Shown: positions 46,374-57,417, counted from the stretch's first letter. The stretch is 64,000 nt of DNA from Orrella dioscoreae (GCF_900089455.2 NZ_LT907988.1:1798001-1862000); one strand, 5' to 3'. Notes: a model not told the origin generated them from the sequence alone. Numbers and translations are program-made.

Positions 46374-46475
46374 GAGATCGGACCGGGCGCGGGCGCGTTG
46401 CCGGGCGGGTCAATCCGGAGCCTGGCGGGCGCCTCAACTAGAATGACGGGCTGAACGTATCGCTTTCCTGCCCCC

Positions 46476-47669
46476 ATGACCACCAGCAGCAGTGCCCCTG
46501 TTTCCGAGTCCGGCGTCGCGTCCGCGGATGCCGTCCCGTCTTCCCGTCCCGCCCGCGCGGCGCGTCCCACCAAGGGCCGCGTCGTGGTCGGCATGTCCGG
46601 CGGCGTCGATTCCTCCGTCACGGCCTGGCTGCTGAAGGAGCAGGGCTATGAGGTGGTCGGCCTGTTCATGAAGAACTGGGAAGACGACGACGATTCGGAA
46701 TACTGCTCCACGCGCCAGGACCTGCTGGACGCGGCCAGCGTGGCCGACATCGTGGGCGTGGACCTGGAGGCGGTGAACTTCGCCGCTGAATACAAGGATC
46801 GCGTCTTCGCCGATTTCCTGCGCGAGTATTCCGCCGGCCGCACGCCCAATCCCGACGTGCTGTGCAACGCCGAGATCAAGTTCAAGGCCTTCCTGGATCA
46901 CGCGATGGGCCTGGGCGCCGAGTTCATCGCCACGGGCCACTATGCCCGCGCCCGCACGGTGGATACGCCCGCCGGCCCGCGCCGCCAGCTGCTGAAGGCG
47001 CTGGATGCCAGCAAGGACCAGAGCTATTTCCTGCATCGCCTGAACCAGGCGCAACTGGCGCGCACGATGTTCCCGCTGGGTGAGCTGCCCAAGACACAGG
47101 TGCGCCGCATCGCCACCGACATCGGCTTGCCCAACGCAGCCAAGAAGGATTCCACCGGCATCTGCTTCATCGGCGAGCGGCCGTTCCGTGAGTTCCTGAA
47201 CCGCTACCTGCCCACGCAGTCGGGCCCCATCCGCACGCCGGACGGCAAGGAGGTGGGCAAGCACCAGGGCCTGGCCTTCCACACGCTGGGACAACGCAAG
47301 GGCCTGGGCATCGGCGGCGTGAAGGGCCGCCAGCGCGAGGATGGCACGGCCGATGCCTGGTACGCCGCGCGCAAGGATCTGGCCAGCAACACCTTGTACG
47401 TCGTGCAGGGCCATGACCATCCCTGGCTGCTGTCGCGCGCGCTTTCGGCGCAGGATGCCAGCTGGATCGCTGGCGAGCCGCCGGCCGCGGGCGCCTATGG
47501 CGCCAAGACGCGCTATCGCCAGGCCGACGCGGCCTGCCGCCTGCGTGCCGTTGCGGGCAGCGAGACCTTCGCGCTGGATTTCGACGCACCGCAGTGGGCG
47601 GTCACGCCGGGGCAGTCGGCGGTGCTCTACGATGGCGACGTCTGTCTGGGCGGCGGCATCATCGTGTGA
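46476..47669 (+). CDS. mnmA: tRNA-specific 2-thiouridylase MnmA
   Basis: Introduces sulfur at the 2-position of U34 in tRNA for Lys, Glu and Gln. ATP-binding PP-loop SGGVDSS at 41-47 and [13 protein letters not shown] follow a non-conserved 35-residue tail; the true start may be further in. Catalytic Cys are in [12 protein letters not shown] and [13 protein letters not shown], and the C-terminal domain ends [18 protein letters not shown]. Length about 397 aa is slightly above the norm because of that tail. Confidence 0.94.
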   Translation: MTTSSSAPVSESGVASADAVPSSRPARAARPTKGRVVVGMSGGVDSSVTAWLLKEQGYEVVGLFMKNWEDDDDSEYCSTRQDLLDAASVADIVGVDLEAVNFAAEYKDRVFADFLREYSAGRTPNPDVLCNAEIKFKAFLDHAMGLGAEFIATGHYARARTVDTPAGPRRQLLKALDASKDQSYFLHRLNQAQLARTMFPLGELPKTQVRRIATDIGLPNAAKKDSTGICFIGERPFREFLNRYLPTQSGPIRTPDGKEVGKHQGLAFHTLGQRKGLGIGGVKGRQREDGTADAWYAARKDLASNTLYVVQGHDHPWLLSRALSAQDASWIAGEPPAAGAYGAKTRYRQADAACRLRAVAGSETFALDFDAPQWAVTPGQSAVLYDGDVCLGGGIIV

Positions 47670-47733
47670 TGTCGGGCCCTCGCCTGGCGGGGGCCTCGGG
47701 TTTTATCTACAGTCAAAAAAGAGAGGGGAAGTC

Positions 47734-48558
47734 GTGGATCCGTTGTTTCTGGTAAGTCTGCTCGCGCTGGGTGCCGTCGCGGGGTTCGCCGCCGGCCTGC
47801 TGGGCATTGGCGGCGGCATGCTGATGGTGCCGTTCCTGACCATGCTGTTCACCTGGCAGAAGATGCCGCTGGATCTGGTCGTGCATGCGGCCATCGCTAC
47901 CTCGATGACCTCCATCCTTTTCACCTCGCTTTCCAGCGTCTGGGCCCACCAGAAGAAGGGCGCCGTGCGCTGGAACATCGTCTGGGCGATGGCGCCGGGC
48001 ATCATCATCGGCGGCCTGTTCTCGGGCGGCGCGGTCTTCGCTTATCTCAACACCGCCTGGCTCTCGCTCTTCTTCGCGCTCTTCGTCGGCTATTCGGGCT
48101 ACAGCATGATCAACGGCAAGAAGCCCAAGCCCACGCGCCAGATGCCGGGGCCGGTGGGGACCACCGCCGTGGGCGGCGGCATCGGCTTCCTGTCGGGCCT
48201 GGTCGGCGCGGGCGGCGGTTTCCTGTCCGTGCCCTTCATGACCTGGTGCAACGTGCCCCTGCACCAGGCAGTGGCCACGTCCGCGGCGCTGGGCTTTCCC
48301 ATCGCGCTGGCCAACAGCATCGGCTACATCTATGCGGGCCTGTCGCAGGATGTCAGCCAGCCGGGCATGCTGGGCTACATCTATTGGCCCGCGCTGCTGG
48401 CCGTGGTGGCGGTCAGCGTGCTGCTGGCCCCGCAAGGCGCCAAGGTGGCGCATCGCCTGCCGGTGGGGTCGCTGAAGAAGGTGTTCGGCGGCCTGCTGTT
48501 CCTGCTCGCCGCCTACATGCTCTACAAGGCCTGGGTGGCATTTGCCGTGGGGGCATGA
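47734..48558 (+). CDS. Sulfite exporter TauE/SafE family permease
   Basis: Integral membrane protein of 274 aa, start GTG 47734 with GAGAGGGGAA upstream. Two TauE repeats are visible: GAVAGFAAGLLGIGGGMLMVPFL (given in part) near the start and VGGGIGFLSGLVGAGGGFLSVPF about 140 residues later, each with the Gly-rich turn. VHAAIATSMTSILFTSLSS and VATSAALGFPIALANSIGY are matching repeats. The family moves sulfonates, sulfite or other organic acids; substrate unknown. It is 64 nt after mnmA. Confidence 0.9.
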   Translation: MDPLFLVSLLALGAVAGFAAGLLGIGGGMLMVPFLTMLFTWQKMPLDLVVHAAIATSMTSILFTSLSSVWAHQKKGAVRWNIVWAMAPGIIIGGLFSGGAVFAYLNTAWLSLFFALFVGYSGYSMINGKKPKPTRQMPGPVGTTAVGGGIGFLSGLVGAGGGFLSVPFMTWCNVPLHQAVATSAALGFPIALANSIGYIYAGLSQDVSQPGMLGYIYWPALLAVVAVSVLLAPQGAKVAHRLPVGSLKKVFGGLLFLLAAYMLYKAWVAFAVGA

Positions 48559-48580
48559 GCCTCGTTTGCGCACATAAAAA

Positions 48581-48600
48581 GGCACCGCATGCGCGGTGCC
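48581..48600. terminator. GC hairpin, terminator-like on the minus strand
   Basis: GGCACCGC, ATGC, GCGGTGCC with five A on its plus-strand left side, i.e. a T-tract on the minus strand. On the plus strand it lies after the TauE gene but has no T-tract. Transcription end for TauE is probable; direction uncertain. Confidence 0.5.
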
Positions 48601-48765
48601 CTCGCCCTTCGTTGTAACGTGCAGCGCCCCCTTAGGCCACGTTCTTTTTGACGATCTGGCTAAAGCAACCAGCGCCGAACTCCGTCTGCAATCGCTGGTG
48701 GAATCGCGTGGCTTCCATTGTATGGAATTTCGCGGTAAATTGCGCTCCGTAACAGGGAGGGCGAC

Positions 48766-49148
48766 ATGGCTGGACGCGCAATTATCCGCAAAGGCGACAC
48801 CACGTCCCATGGGGGGATCGTGATCGAAGGGCACCCCATGGGCGTGCTGTTCGGGCGCGAAATTGCCCTTGTCGGGCATCGTGTGATGTGCTCGAAATGC
48901 AAGGGAGCTTTCCCGATCCTGCCCGACACGGGCCGGCGCCACACTTTCATGAATAAAGAGACGGCGGTCGAAGGCATGCGTACCGCCTGCGGGGCGGTGT
49001 TGATCGCATCGCAGACCGTGGCTCGTATCGGAGAGGCTGAGGGGGCGGCACTCCCGAAAACAGCGCCTCGCTGCAAAGTGAAACGCTTTGTCTGGAATGC
49101 CTGGAAGCCGCCTCGCGCAATGCAGCGACCACCGTGGGGCGGGGTTAG
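48766..49148 (+). pseudogene. PAAR domain protein, frameshifted
   Basis: Tip protein of a type VI secretion needle. In frame from ATG 48766, residues 1-95 read IIRKGDTTSHGGIVIEGHP, VGHRVMCSKCKGAFPIL and AVEGMRTACGAVLIASQT, the pattern of T6SS PAAR proteins with the CxKC metal pair. After EAEG the frame becomes unlike protein. Adding one G to the G5 run at 49041-49045 restores a reading that continues TPENSASLQSETLCLECLE and AASRNAATTVGRG, ending TAG 49146-49148, with the CLECL tail common in this family. So the gene has a one-base frameshift, genuine or a sequencing error. The straight frame would instead run to 49242 into the next gene. Confidence 0.72.
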
Positions 49149-49154
49149 GCCAAG

Positions 49155-49661
49155 ATGCGCAAGGACATTGCGCGCTGCTTGGCAGCCCACCAAGAACGGA
49201 TGGGCTATCCGCTGCGGCTCTACGGGCTGGTCGATGGGCTGACGCATGCTCGCGTCAGCCCGAATGATGCGTTGTCGCGGTCCGAATCATCCGCCGCTTT
49301 ATTCGATGGCACGCCCGACCAAGTGCTTGCCCACGCGGGGCCTTGGCTACTGGAGGCCACAGATCAAAACGGCCCTCATCGGGCGGTGCTGGGCGTACTG
49401 GCCGAGAGCGAGGAAGGCTTGATCTGGTTGATCAGCGCCTACCCCCTTTCAGATCTGGCTGACGCGCTGCGCGAACGCTTGAATGTCCGCCTGCCTTCCG
49501 GAAAACTGGCCCTGCTGCGCCACTACGATGCCAGGGTGAGTGGGGCGATTCTCGGATTGCTGTCCGAGAGGCAACGCGCCGAGTTTTTTGCGCCCGTGCA
49601 TGGATGGCTGACCCAGTGCACGGGGAAATTGACCAGGATTCATCCCACCGATGCAGCTTGA
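49155..49661 (+). CDS. DUF4123 domain protein (T6SS effector adaptor/chaperone)
   Basis: 168-aa protein of the DUF4123 family, known as chaperones that load effectors onto VgrG or PAAR spikes. It has YGLVDGLTHARV near the N-terminus, GPWLLEATDQ, and ALRERLNVRLPSGKLALLRHYDARV in the middle, the usual DUF4123 layout. It begins 6 nt after the restored PAAR stop and precedes the toxin genes, which supports the adaptor role. Weak ribosome site. Confidence 0.82.
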   Translation: MRKDIARCLAAHQERMGYPLRLYGLVDGLTHARVSPNDALSRSESSAALFDGTPDQVLAHAGPWLLEATDQNGPHRAVLGVLAESEEGLIWLISAYPLSDLADALRERLNVRLPSGKLALLRHYDARVSGAILGLLSERQRAEFFAPVHGWLTQCTGKLTRIHPTDAA

Positions 49662-50007
49662 GTTCACTGCCCAACAACTCGCCGGCCTGGGCGAGATCGA
49701 TGCTGAAACTTTTGTCCTGGGGGTGCAGCAGGATTTGCTCAGCGAATATCCGGGACTGCCCCAGGCTGGACTGACAGCGCGATTGTCGGCGTCGTTGAAG
49801 GCGGCACGCGGTTTGGGCATTGACGCCGATGCCAACCTAGTCAACTTCCTCAGGACCGAGGCAATGGTGCCGGGTTTCTACACCCAGCCGGGGTTCGGCG
49901 CATGGATGGCCAAGGCGGGCCGGCCACCCGACCAGCGTTTCCATGACTACATGCAAGTCATGCAATGGCAGATGCGCCGTGCGGGGCCAGGCCACGACAA
50001 GGAGTGA
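49651..50007 (+). CDS. Small protein of unknown function in the T6SS cassette
   Basis: 118 aa, overlapping the DUF4123 gene by 11 nt. It has an N-terminal helical region (LEFTAQQLAGLGEIDAETFV), then LSASLKAARGLGIDADANLVNFLRTEAM (given in part) and a His/Met-rich end QRFHDYMQVMQWQMRRAG. No signal peptide, membrane helix or catalytic motif seen, and I do not recognise the family. Position between adaptor and toxin suggests a loading or accessory role. Confidence 0.78.
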   Translation: MQLEFTAQQLAGLGEIDAETFVLGVQQDLLSEYPGLPQAGLTARLSASLKAARGLGIDADANLVNFLRTEAMVPGFYTQPGFGAWMAKAGRPPDQRFHDYMQVMQWQMRRAGPGHDKE

Positions 50008-50013
50008 GGTGAC

Positions 50014-50628
50014 ATGCCGGGACCATTGGCGGTACCGATAGCGACGTGGGTGGCCGAAGCGCTGGCGGCGGCTGCGGGTCGCTTGGCTGTGGGCGCAGCG
50101 ACGGGCGCCGTGGTCGGCGGCGCGGCCAGCCTGCCGGGCGACACGCCGCGCGATGACAGCGAGGCCAACCCAGGGGCCAAGGCGACAGATCGTGAGATGG
50201 CATGCACGGCGGAGGACTGCAAAAAATGCCCGCCCGACATGGGCGTGATCGTCAGGCGGGCGCATGGCGTGAACTGGAACGCCTACACTTACCAAGCCAG
50301 AATCACCGGGTTCCCTTTCGACACAGTGAGCTGTCGCTGGAGTGATGAGTGGCTTTGGATGGGAGTGCATTTCGATGGATTCCAACCCGGAGAGTGCCTG
50401 TTACAGGAAACCAAGGGGAATTACGACAACTTTGTCGACGCCGAAGGCAACGTCTACGGGTGGTTCAAAGGATATGGGTGGTTGCGAGTCGAGGCCAGGC
50501 GGCAAGCGACCGTGTGCAACAGTTCGCCGCCCGCCAGGTTGCGGTGGTATTTCCAGACACCCAAAATGTGGGAGGTCATGGCGCCCTTCCTGACTTCAAT
50601 GCGTATCGAATCGGTACTCGCCCCATAG
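50014..50628 (+). CDS. T6SS effector toxin, Tox-REase-5-like nuclease
   Basis: 204-aa likely DNase toxin. The N-terminal third (about 5-50) is Ala/Gly-rich and hydrophobic (AVGAATGAVVGGAAS), as in effectors that bind PAAR/adaptor or insert in membrane. The C-terminal part from about residue 66 has CTAEDCKKCPP, YQARITGFPFD, WMGVHFDGFQPGECLL, QETKGNYDNFVD and RLRWYFQTPKMW, matching my memory of the Tox-REase-5 restriction-fold domain, where the Glu and Lys of QETKG are candidate active-site residues. It is followed 7 nt later by the probable immunity gene. No search was run; domain call is by recognition. Confidence 0.75.
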   Translation: MPGPLAVPIATWVAEALAAAAGRLAVGAATGAVVGGAASLPGDTPRDDSEANPGAKATDREMACTAEDCKKCPPDMGVIVRRAHGVNWNAYTYQARITGFPFDTVSCRWSDEWLWMGVHFDGFQPGECLLQETKGNYDNFVDAEGNVYGWFKGYGWLRVEARRQATVCNSSPPARLRWYFQTPKMWEVMAPFLTSMRIESVLAP

Positions 50629-50635
50629 GTTATTC

Positions 50636-51364
50636 ATGCTCATCCAGTGTCAATTCCGAGACCCCACGCTTCGATCGGATGATTTCGCCGAGATGCTGCG
50701 CCGAATGCGCGTCATTACCTTGCTGTTGGAAGAGCACTCAGAGCGGGAGATTCAGTGGTTTGCCCAAGGGGATACGTTGGAAGAGGCTTTTCTCTATCCA
50801 GCTTTTGAGGGGGCTGAGCCTTCAACCGCATTGCTTGCTGTTTTAAAGGAGGAGTTCCGAGAGGACCAGTCTTTCACGTTCGCGGCGATCTGGAACGGGA
50901 CGGAGAAACAATCAAAAAGCGTCTCTTTAGCGGTGGAAGCCAATAGCGTCGGCCAACCTTGCACCTTCTCCCTTTCCTATTCAAGTGGACACAACGGTGG
51001 CTTTGGCAAAGTCACCTCGGTGATAGCGATCGTCAAGGAAATAGTCGCCCTTTTTCCTCCACAGTACGTTTCCGTCGCACCTCCGCTTTACTCTCGCCAT
51101 CAGGTATTCAAGGACAAGCCAGGGGCCGGATGGATGCTCTACCTGCCTCGGATCATCACGGTCGAACAGGTCCCGGAGGCGGAGGCACTGATTCCGTTGC
51201 CGGCACCTGGAAAAAAACAAACTGGCACGCTTATCGTCAGCGTTGCGAACGACGTGTTTTCCCTGGACAACCCCAAGCATATCGAGGTCGCCAACCAGAT
51301 TGAGCTGCGCCTGGTCGACCAGGACCTGATCGAGCGGTACGAGGATATGTATTGGTCGGTGTAG
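50636..51364 (+). CDS. Probable immunity protein for the Tox-REase-5-like toxin (Imm52-like)
   Basis: 242-aa cytoplasmic-type protein right after the toxin gene. Segments LIQCQFRDPTLRSDDFAEML, AIWNGTEKQSKSVSLAVEAN and YSRHQVFKDKPGAGWMLYLPR (given in part), with the ending LRLVDQDLIERYEDMYW, resemble the Imm52 family, which I recall as the usual neighbour of Tox-REase-5. The gene is visibly richer in A/T than its surroundings, consistent with lateral origin. Function as antitoxin is inferred from position and family resemblance. Confidence 0.66.
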   Translation: MLIQCQFRDPTLRSDDFAEMLRRMRVITLLLEEHSEREIQWFAQGDTLEEAFLYPAFEGAEPSTALLAVLKEEFREDQSFTFAAIWNGTEKQSKSVSLAVEANSVGQPCTFSLSYSSGHNGGFGKVTSVIAIVKEIVALFPPQYVSVAPPLYSRHQVFKDKPGAGWMLYLPRIITVEQVPEAEALIPLPAPGKKQTGTLIVSVANDVFSLDNPKHIEVANQIELRLVDQDLIERYEDMYWSV

Positions 51365-51523
51365 CCGAGCGTGCGCAGTGCGCCACTCGGCCCCGCCGCA
51401 GACCCTGTGCCAGGGGCGCTGAATTGAGCGGAAGTCAAGAAGGTGGTGTGACGGCGAGTCGCTGCGGTTAGCGCAGTTCAGCGGTTTATGCCCGCTCGGC
51501 TTTCCGTTGGACAAATCGCGCGT

Positions 51524-53844
<2,321 letters not shown>

Positions 53845-54011
53845 TCGGGCGGCGCGGGCAAGCCCCGCGCATTGCCCATGCCTGCCGCGCCGCCAGCGCG
53901 GATGGGCCTGGCAAGGCTGGCGGGAGGCTTTCCCGCTGGTCCGGCCAGGCCCGTTTTGTTTGTCAACGCCAGTCTCTTCCCTCAGTCTCTTCCCTGCCTC
54001 GGAGAGTATCC

Positions 54012-54470
54012 ATGAAGAAAATCCTCGCGCTGTTCGCCGCGTCCTGTACGGTCGCCGGCGCGCTGTGGTCCGCGCCGGCCGCCGCCCAGTTCGCCAAGCC
54101 GGAAGACGCGGTCAAGTACCGCCAGTCGGCCTTCACGCTCATCGGTTCGCACTTCGGCCGCATGGCGCCCGTGGTCAAGGGCGACGCCCCGCATGACCCG
54201 GCACAGATCAAGGCCAATGTGCAGGTGCTGCAGACGCTGGCAGGCCTGCCCTGGGCGGCGTTCGGCGCGGGCACCGAAGGCGGCGGCGCCAAGGCCGAGA
54301 TCTGGCGCGACGAAGCCGGTTTCCGCAAGGCGCAGCAGCGCTTCAACGACAGCGTGGCCAAGCTGGCCGTGGCTGCCGACGGCAACGACCTGGGCCAGCT
54401 GCGCGCGGCTTTCGGCGACGTCGGCGCCAGCTGCAAGGCCTGCCACGACTCCTACCGCCAGCGCCGCTGA
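54012..54470 (+). CDS. Cytochrome c'
   Basis: Periplasmic c-type haem protein of 152 aa. Signal peptide to about residue 26 (SAPAAAQ). The mature part is the four-helix bundle of cytochrome c': FAKPEDAVKYRQSAFTLIGSHFGRM near the start (given in part) and haem motif CKACH at 141-145 right at the C-terminus. The conserved Arg/Lys surroundings fit. Such proteins bind NO or protect against it. It is convergent with the b561 gene, and a strong hairpin separates them. Confidence 0.92.
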   Translation: MKKILALFAASCTVAGALWSAPAAAQFAKPEDAVKYRQSAFTLIGSHFGRMAPVVKGDAPHDPAQIKANVQVLQTLAGLPWAAFGAGTEGGGAKAEIWRDEAGFRKAQQRFNDSVAKLAVAADGNDLGQLRAAFGDVGASCKACHDSYRQRR

Positions 54471-54489
54471 AGCCTGCGCTTCCGGCACC

Positions 54490-54522
54490 CATGAAAACGG
54501 CCCCATCGGGGCCGTTTTCATG
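54490..54522. terminator. Perfect 15-bp hairpin between cytochrome genes
   Basis: CATGAAAACGGCCCC, ATC, GGGGCCGTTTTCATG. A run of four T lies in the 3' arm. It lies between the convergent cytochrome c' and cytochrome b561 genes and likely ends both transcripts. Its arm resembles the hairpin at 27127. Confidence 0.8.
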
Positions 54523-54546
54523 CGCGGCGAGCGATGCGCACGAGGC

Positions 54547-55242
54547 TCAGAAGGACAGGCTCATCGCCGCCTGCTGCGCATTGATCCACAGCACCAGCGC
54601 GGTGGCGGCCGCCGCCAGCACGATGGCGCGCAGCCACACGGACGGGCCATCCTCGGCGGCGGGTGCGCGCTCGGGCAGGTCGCTGGCGCGGGCGTTGCCC
54701 GTCACCATGGGGGTCACCAGGCGCTTGTGTCGCACCAGCGTGTACCAGAGGATGGCCAGCAGGTGCAGCGCGATCAGGCCGTAGATGATCCATTCGTTCT
54801 GCGAATGCAGCCAGGTCAGGGTGCCCGACAGGCTGCCGTCGATGGTGTGGGCAAGCGGGCCTTGGGTCAGGATGTCGTCGTTGGCGAAGAGGCCGCTGAC
54901 GGACTGGAAGCCGATAACCAGCAGCATGGCGATCACCGACCATGCGCCCAGCGGATTGTGGCCGGCGGGTGCCGGGGCCTTGCCCGACAGATAGCGCCAG
55001 ACGCCGACGGGGCCGCGCAGGAAGGTGGCGAAGCGCGCGTAGCGCGGGCCGATGAGGCCCCAGGCCAACCGGAAGGCGACGAGGCCGACGGTGGCCAGGC
55101 CGAAACGCACATGCCAGTCCATGTAGGTGCCGCCCAGCTTGATCGTGACGAGGGCACCGGTCACACAGGCCACGAGAGCCCAGTGGAACAGCCGGGTGGG
55201 CAGGTCCCAGACGCGGACCGGGGGATTGAAGCTGGCTGGCAC
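54547..55242 (-). CDS. Cytochrome b561-type membrane protein
   Basis: Di-haem b-type cytochrome of 231 aa, start GTG 55242 (AAGGAATG upstream; the longer open frame to 55857 is not conserved). VRVWDLPTRLFHWALVAC, MDWHVRFGLATVGLVAFRLAWGL and IYGLIALHLLAILWYTL supply four helices with His residues typical of haem ligands. Cytochrome b561 proteins move electrons between quinol and periplasmic acceptors; the neighbouring cytochrome c' may be such a partner, but on the opposite strand. Confidence 0.88.
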   Translation of the reverse strand: MPASFNPPVRVWDLPTRLFHWALVACVTGALVTIKLGGTYMDWHVRFGLATVGLVAFRLAWGLIGPRYARFATFLRGPVGVWRYLSGKAPAPAGHNPLGAWSVIAMLLVIGFQSVSGLFANDDILTQGPLAHTIDGSLSGTLTWLHSQNEWIIYGLIALHLLAILWYTLVRHKRLVTPMVTGNARASDLPERAPAAEDGPSVWLRAIVLAAAATALVLWINAQQAAMSLSF

Positions 55243-55301
55243 GATGGCATTCCTTGCGGGTGACGTGGCGGGACGCACGCCCGCCGGTATCGGCGGTTTT
55301 C

Positions 55302-55685
55302 TTACTGCCTGCGGTCCGCGGGCGGGCTGCGGCGCAGCAGGGTGGTCAGCGCTTCTTTCAATCCCGGGGAGAACACCGGCACGATCTGGGCGACGCCCAT
55401 CTGGTCCGCGCCCTGGCGCAGGGTGACCGTCTGGCCGTTGAAGGCGGCGGGGGAAGCGCCGATCTCGACATAGCGGCGCAGTAGCGCGTCGACGGCCTGT
55501 TGCGCGGGAATCAGCGCCAGCGCGCCGCCTTCGCGGGCGTCGTCGTGCTGCGAGAGCACGCGATGCAGGTCGTCGATGAAGAAACCCAGCGCGCGATCGC
55601 CGCGGCAATCGGCGCGCTCGTGGCCCCAGGATGGTGCAAAACCGCGCGGGAAGGCCGGCGCGCGAGGAGGAGGGGTGCTGTTCAT
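55302..55685 (-). CDS. Hypothetical protein
   Basis: 127 aa, no recognised family, upstream of the b561 gene on the same strand (59 nt apart). No signal peptide or membrane helix. Readable segments: GDRALGFFIDDLHRVLSQHD, LIPAQQAVDALLRRYVEIGA, VTLRQGADQMGVAQIVPVF and a C-terminal Arg-rich end. Amphipathic helices dominate. The codon use is normal for the genome, supporting a real gene. Confidence 0.6.
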   Translation of the reverse strand: MNSTPPPRAPAFPRGFAPSWGHERADCRGDRALGFFIDDLHRVLSQHDDAREGGALALIPAQQAVDALLRRYVEIGASPAAFNGQTVTLRQGADQMGVAQIVPVFSPGLKEALTTLLRRSPPADRRQ

Positions 55686-55794
55686 GCCGGCATCCTAGCG
55701 CACTTGGCGTGTCCGCGGCGGGACGGCCGCGGCTTGCGGTGATGCGTCCGCGCGCAGGGCGGCAAAGAAAAATTACCGATTTTTTAAGCAAACA

Positions 55795-55834
55795 GTCAGA
55801 AAATGGGAACTTCCCGGAGAAAACCCTTTCTGAC
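55795..55834. promoter_or_regulatory. Nested inverted repeats upstream of the permease gene
   Basis: Outer arms GTCAGAAA (55795-55802) and TTTCTGAC (55827-55834) flank an inner GGGAA-C-TTCCC dyad (55805-55815), in an A/T-rich patch of the 274-bp gap before the permease gene. It could be an operator or an mRNA leader fold; no further genes are seen in the gap. Confidence 0.4.
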
Positions 55835-55959
55835 GGGACAGTGCCGCCCGCTTGCACCGGGCGGCGGCCGCGGCGGCCTTCTCCCTGCCATGCGCAGGGA
55901 CCCAGGCTGCCGCAAGCCGTTTTGCGTTCCCTCCTGACATGCCCTTCACACGGATACCC

Positions 55960-57363
55960 ATGAGCGAAGTCGCCCAGCCCACCAGTGCAAGTCCCGCAGC
56001 ATCCTCCCCGTCATCCGCCGCCCCCGACACCGCGCCGCGCCGCCTGCTAGGCACGATCGACGTCATGGCCCTGATCATCGGCATCGTGATCGGGGCGGGC
56101 ATCTTCAGCGCGCCCGCGCTGGTGGCGGCCAACTCCCATTCCGTCACCGAGATGATGTTCGCCTGGCTGCTGGGCGGACTGATTTCCATCGCGGGCGCGC
56201 TCTGCTATGCCGAGCTGGCCACCGCGCATCCGAACACGGGCGGGGACTACCACTTCCTGCGGCTGGCTTATGGCGACCGGCTGTCCTTCCTGTTCGCGTG
56301 GGCGCGGCTGACCGTCATTCCCACCGGCTCCATCGCGCTGCTGGGCTTCGTGTTCGGCGACTACGCCACGCAGGTCTACAGCCTGGGCGAGTATTCCTCC
56401 GCCTTGTACGCGGCGGGCATGGTGCTGGTGCTGACGGCCATCAACCTGGTGGGTCTGCGGTCGGGCAAATGGACCCAGAACTTCCTGACCCTGCTGGAAG
56501 TGGGCGGCGTGCTCTTCATCATCGGCGCGGGTCTCTTCATGACGCCGGATCCGCAGGCGGTGGGCGCGCTCAGCCCGGCCACGCGCGAAGCGACGCAATG
56601 GGGCCTGATCCTGGTCTTCGTCATGCTGACCTACGGCGGCTGGAACGAAGCGGCCTATGTGTCTGCCGAGACCGTCGGCGCGAACCGCAACCTGCCGCGC
56701 GCGCTGTGCTGGAGCCTGGGCATCGTCACCATTGCCTATTTGCTGGTCAACCTTGCGTTCGTGCGGGTGCTGGGCCTTGAGGGCGCGGGCGCCACCGACG
56801 CGGTGGCCGCCGACATGCTGCGGGCCCTGATGGGCGAGAGCGGCGCGCGCATCATCAGCGTGCTGATCGCCGTGTCGGCGCTCACCTCCGCCAATGCCAC
56901 CATCCTGCTGGGGGCTCGCACCATCTATGCCTTCGGCCGCGACGAGCCGATGTTCAGCTTCCTGGGGCGCTGGAACGCACGCCACGATGGTCCCACCAAC
57001 GCGCTTGTCACGGTGGGCCTGATCTCGCTGGCGCTGGTGGCCCTGGGCGCCATCACCCGCAGCGGCTTCTCGACCATGGTCGACTACACCGCGCCGGTGT
57101 TCTGGTTCTTCTTCATGCTGACGGGCATCGCGCTCTTCGTGCTGCGCCGCCGCTGGCCCGATCATCCGCGTCCCTTCAAGGTGCCGTTCTATCCCTTCAC
57201 GCCCATCGTCTTCGTCGCCATCTGCGCCTACCTGCTGTATTCCAGCGTGATGTACACGGGCATGGGCGCGTTCGTGGGCATCGGCGTGCTGCTGCTGGGC
57301 GCGGTGCTGCTGTTGTTCCGCCGTACGCCGCCCGCCGCCAGCGATCCCGGCAAGGCGTCCTGA
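55960..57363 (+). CDS. Amino acid permease (APC superfamily)
   Basis: Twelve-helix transporter of 467 aa. Start ATG 55960 was chosen over 55939 for length; both have poor ribosome sites. After a Ser/Ala-rich tail, RRLLGTIDVMALIIGIVIGAGIF (given in part) is the APC substrate motif in helix 1 with GAGIF. LGGLISIAGALCYAELATAHP, YGGWNEAAYVSAETV in helix 6 and RTIYAFGRDEPMF follow the family order. Specificity not predictable; it precedes an exported methyltransferase by 54 nt on the same strand. Confidence 0.9.
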   Translation: MSEVAQPTSASPAASSPSSAAPDTAPRRLLGTIDVMALIIGIVIGAGIFSAPALVAANSHSVTEMMFAWLLGGLISIAGALCYAELATAHPNTGGDYHFLRLAYGDRLSFLFAWARLTVIPTGSIALLGFVFGDYATQVYSLGEYSSALYAAGMVLVLTAINLVGLRSGKWTQNFLTLLEVGGVLFIIGAGLFMTPDPQAVGALSPATREATQWGLILVFVMLTYGGWNEAAYVSAETVGANRNLPRALCWSLGIVTIAYLLVNLAFVRVLGLEGAGATDAVAADMLRALMGESGARIISVLIAVSALTSANATILLGARTIYAFGRDEPMFSFLGRWNARHDGPTNALVTVGLISLALVALGAITRSGFSTMVDYTAPVFWFFFMLTGIALFVLRRRWPDHPRPFKVPFYPFTPIVFVAICAYLLYSSVMYTGMGAFVGIGVLLLGAVLLLFRRTPPAASDPGKAS

Positions 57364-57417
57364 CGCCGTCTCGATTTCCCTGCGTTGTTTCCTGCCTTAC
57401 CCTCTTAGGAGCTAGCC

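Noticed and set aside
48596-48765. Short open frame before the PAAR gene
   Set aside because: No recognisable motif or ribosome site; it could be a remnant, but nothing supports a gene.
49149-49242. Straight-frame C-terminus of the PAAR protein
   Set aside because: It overlaps the DUF4123 gene and loses the family tail that appears after a one-base shift.
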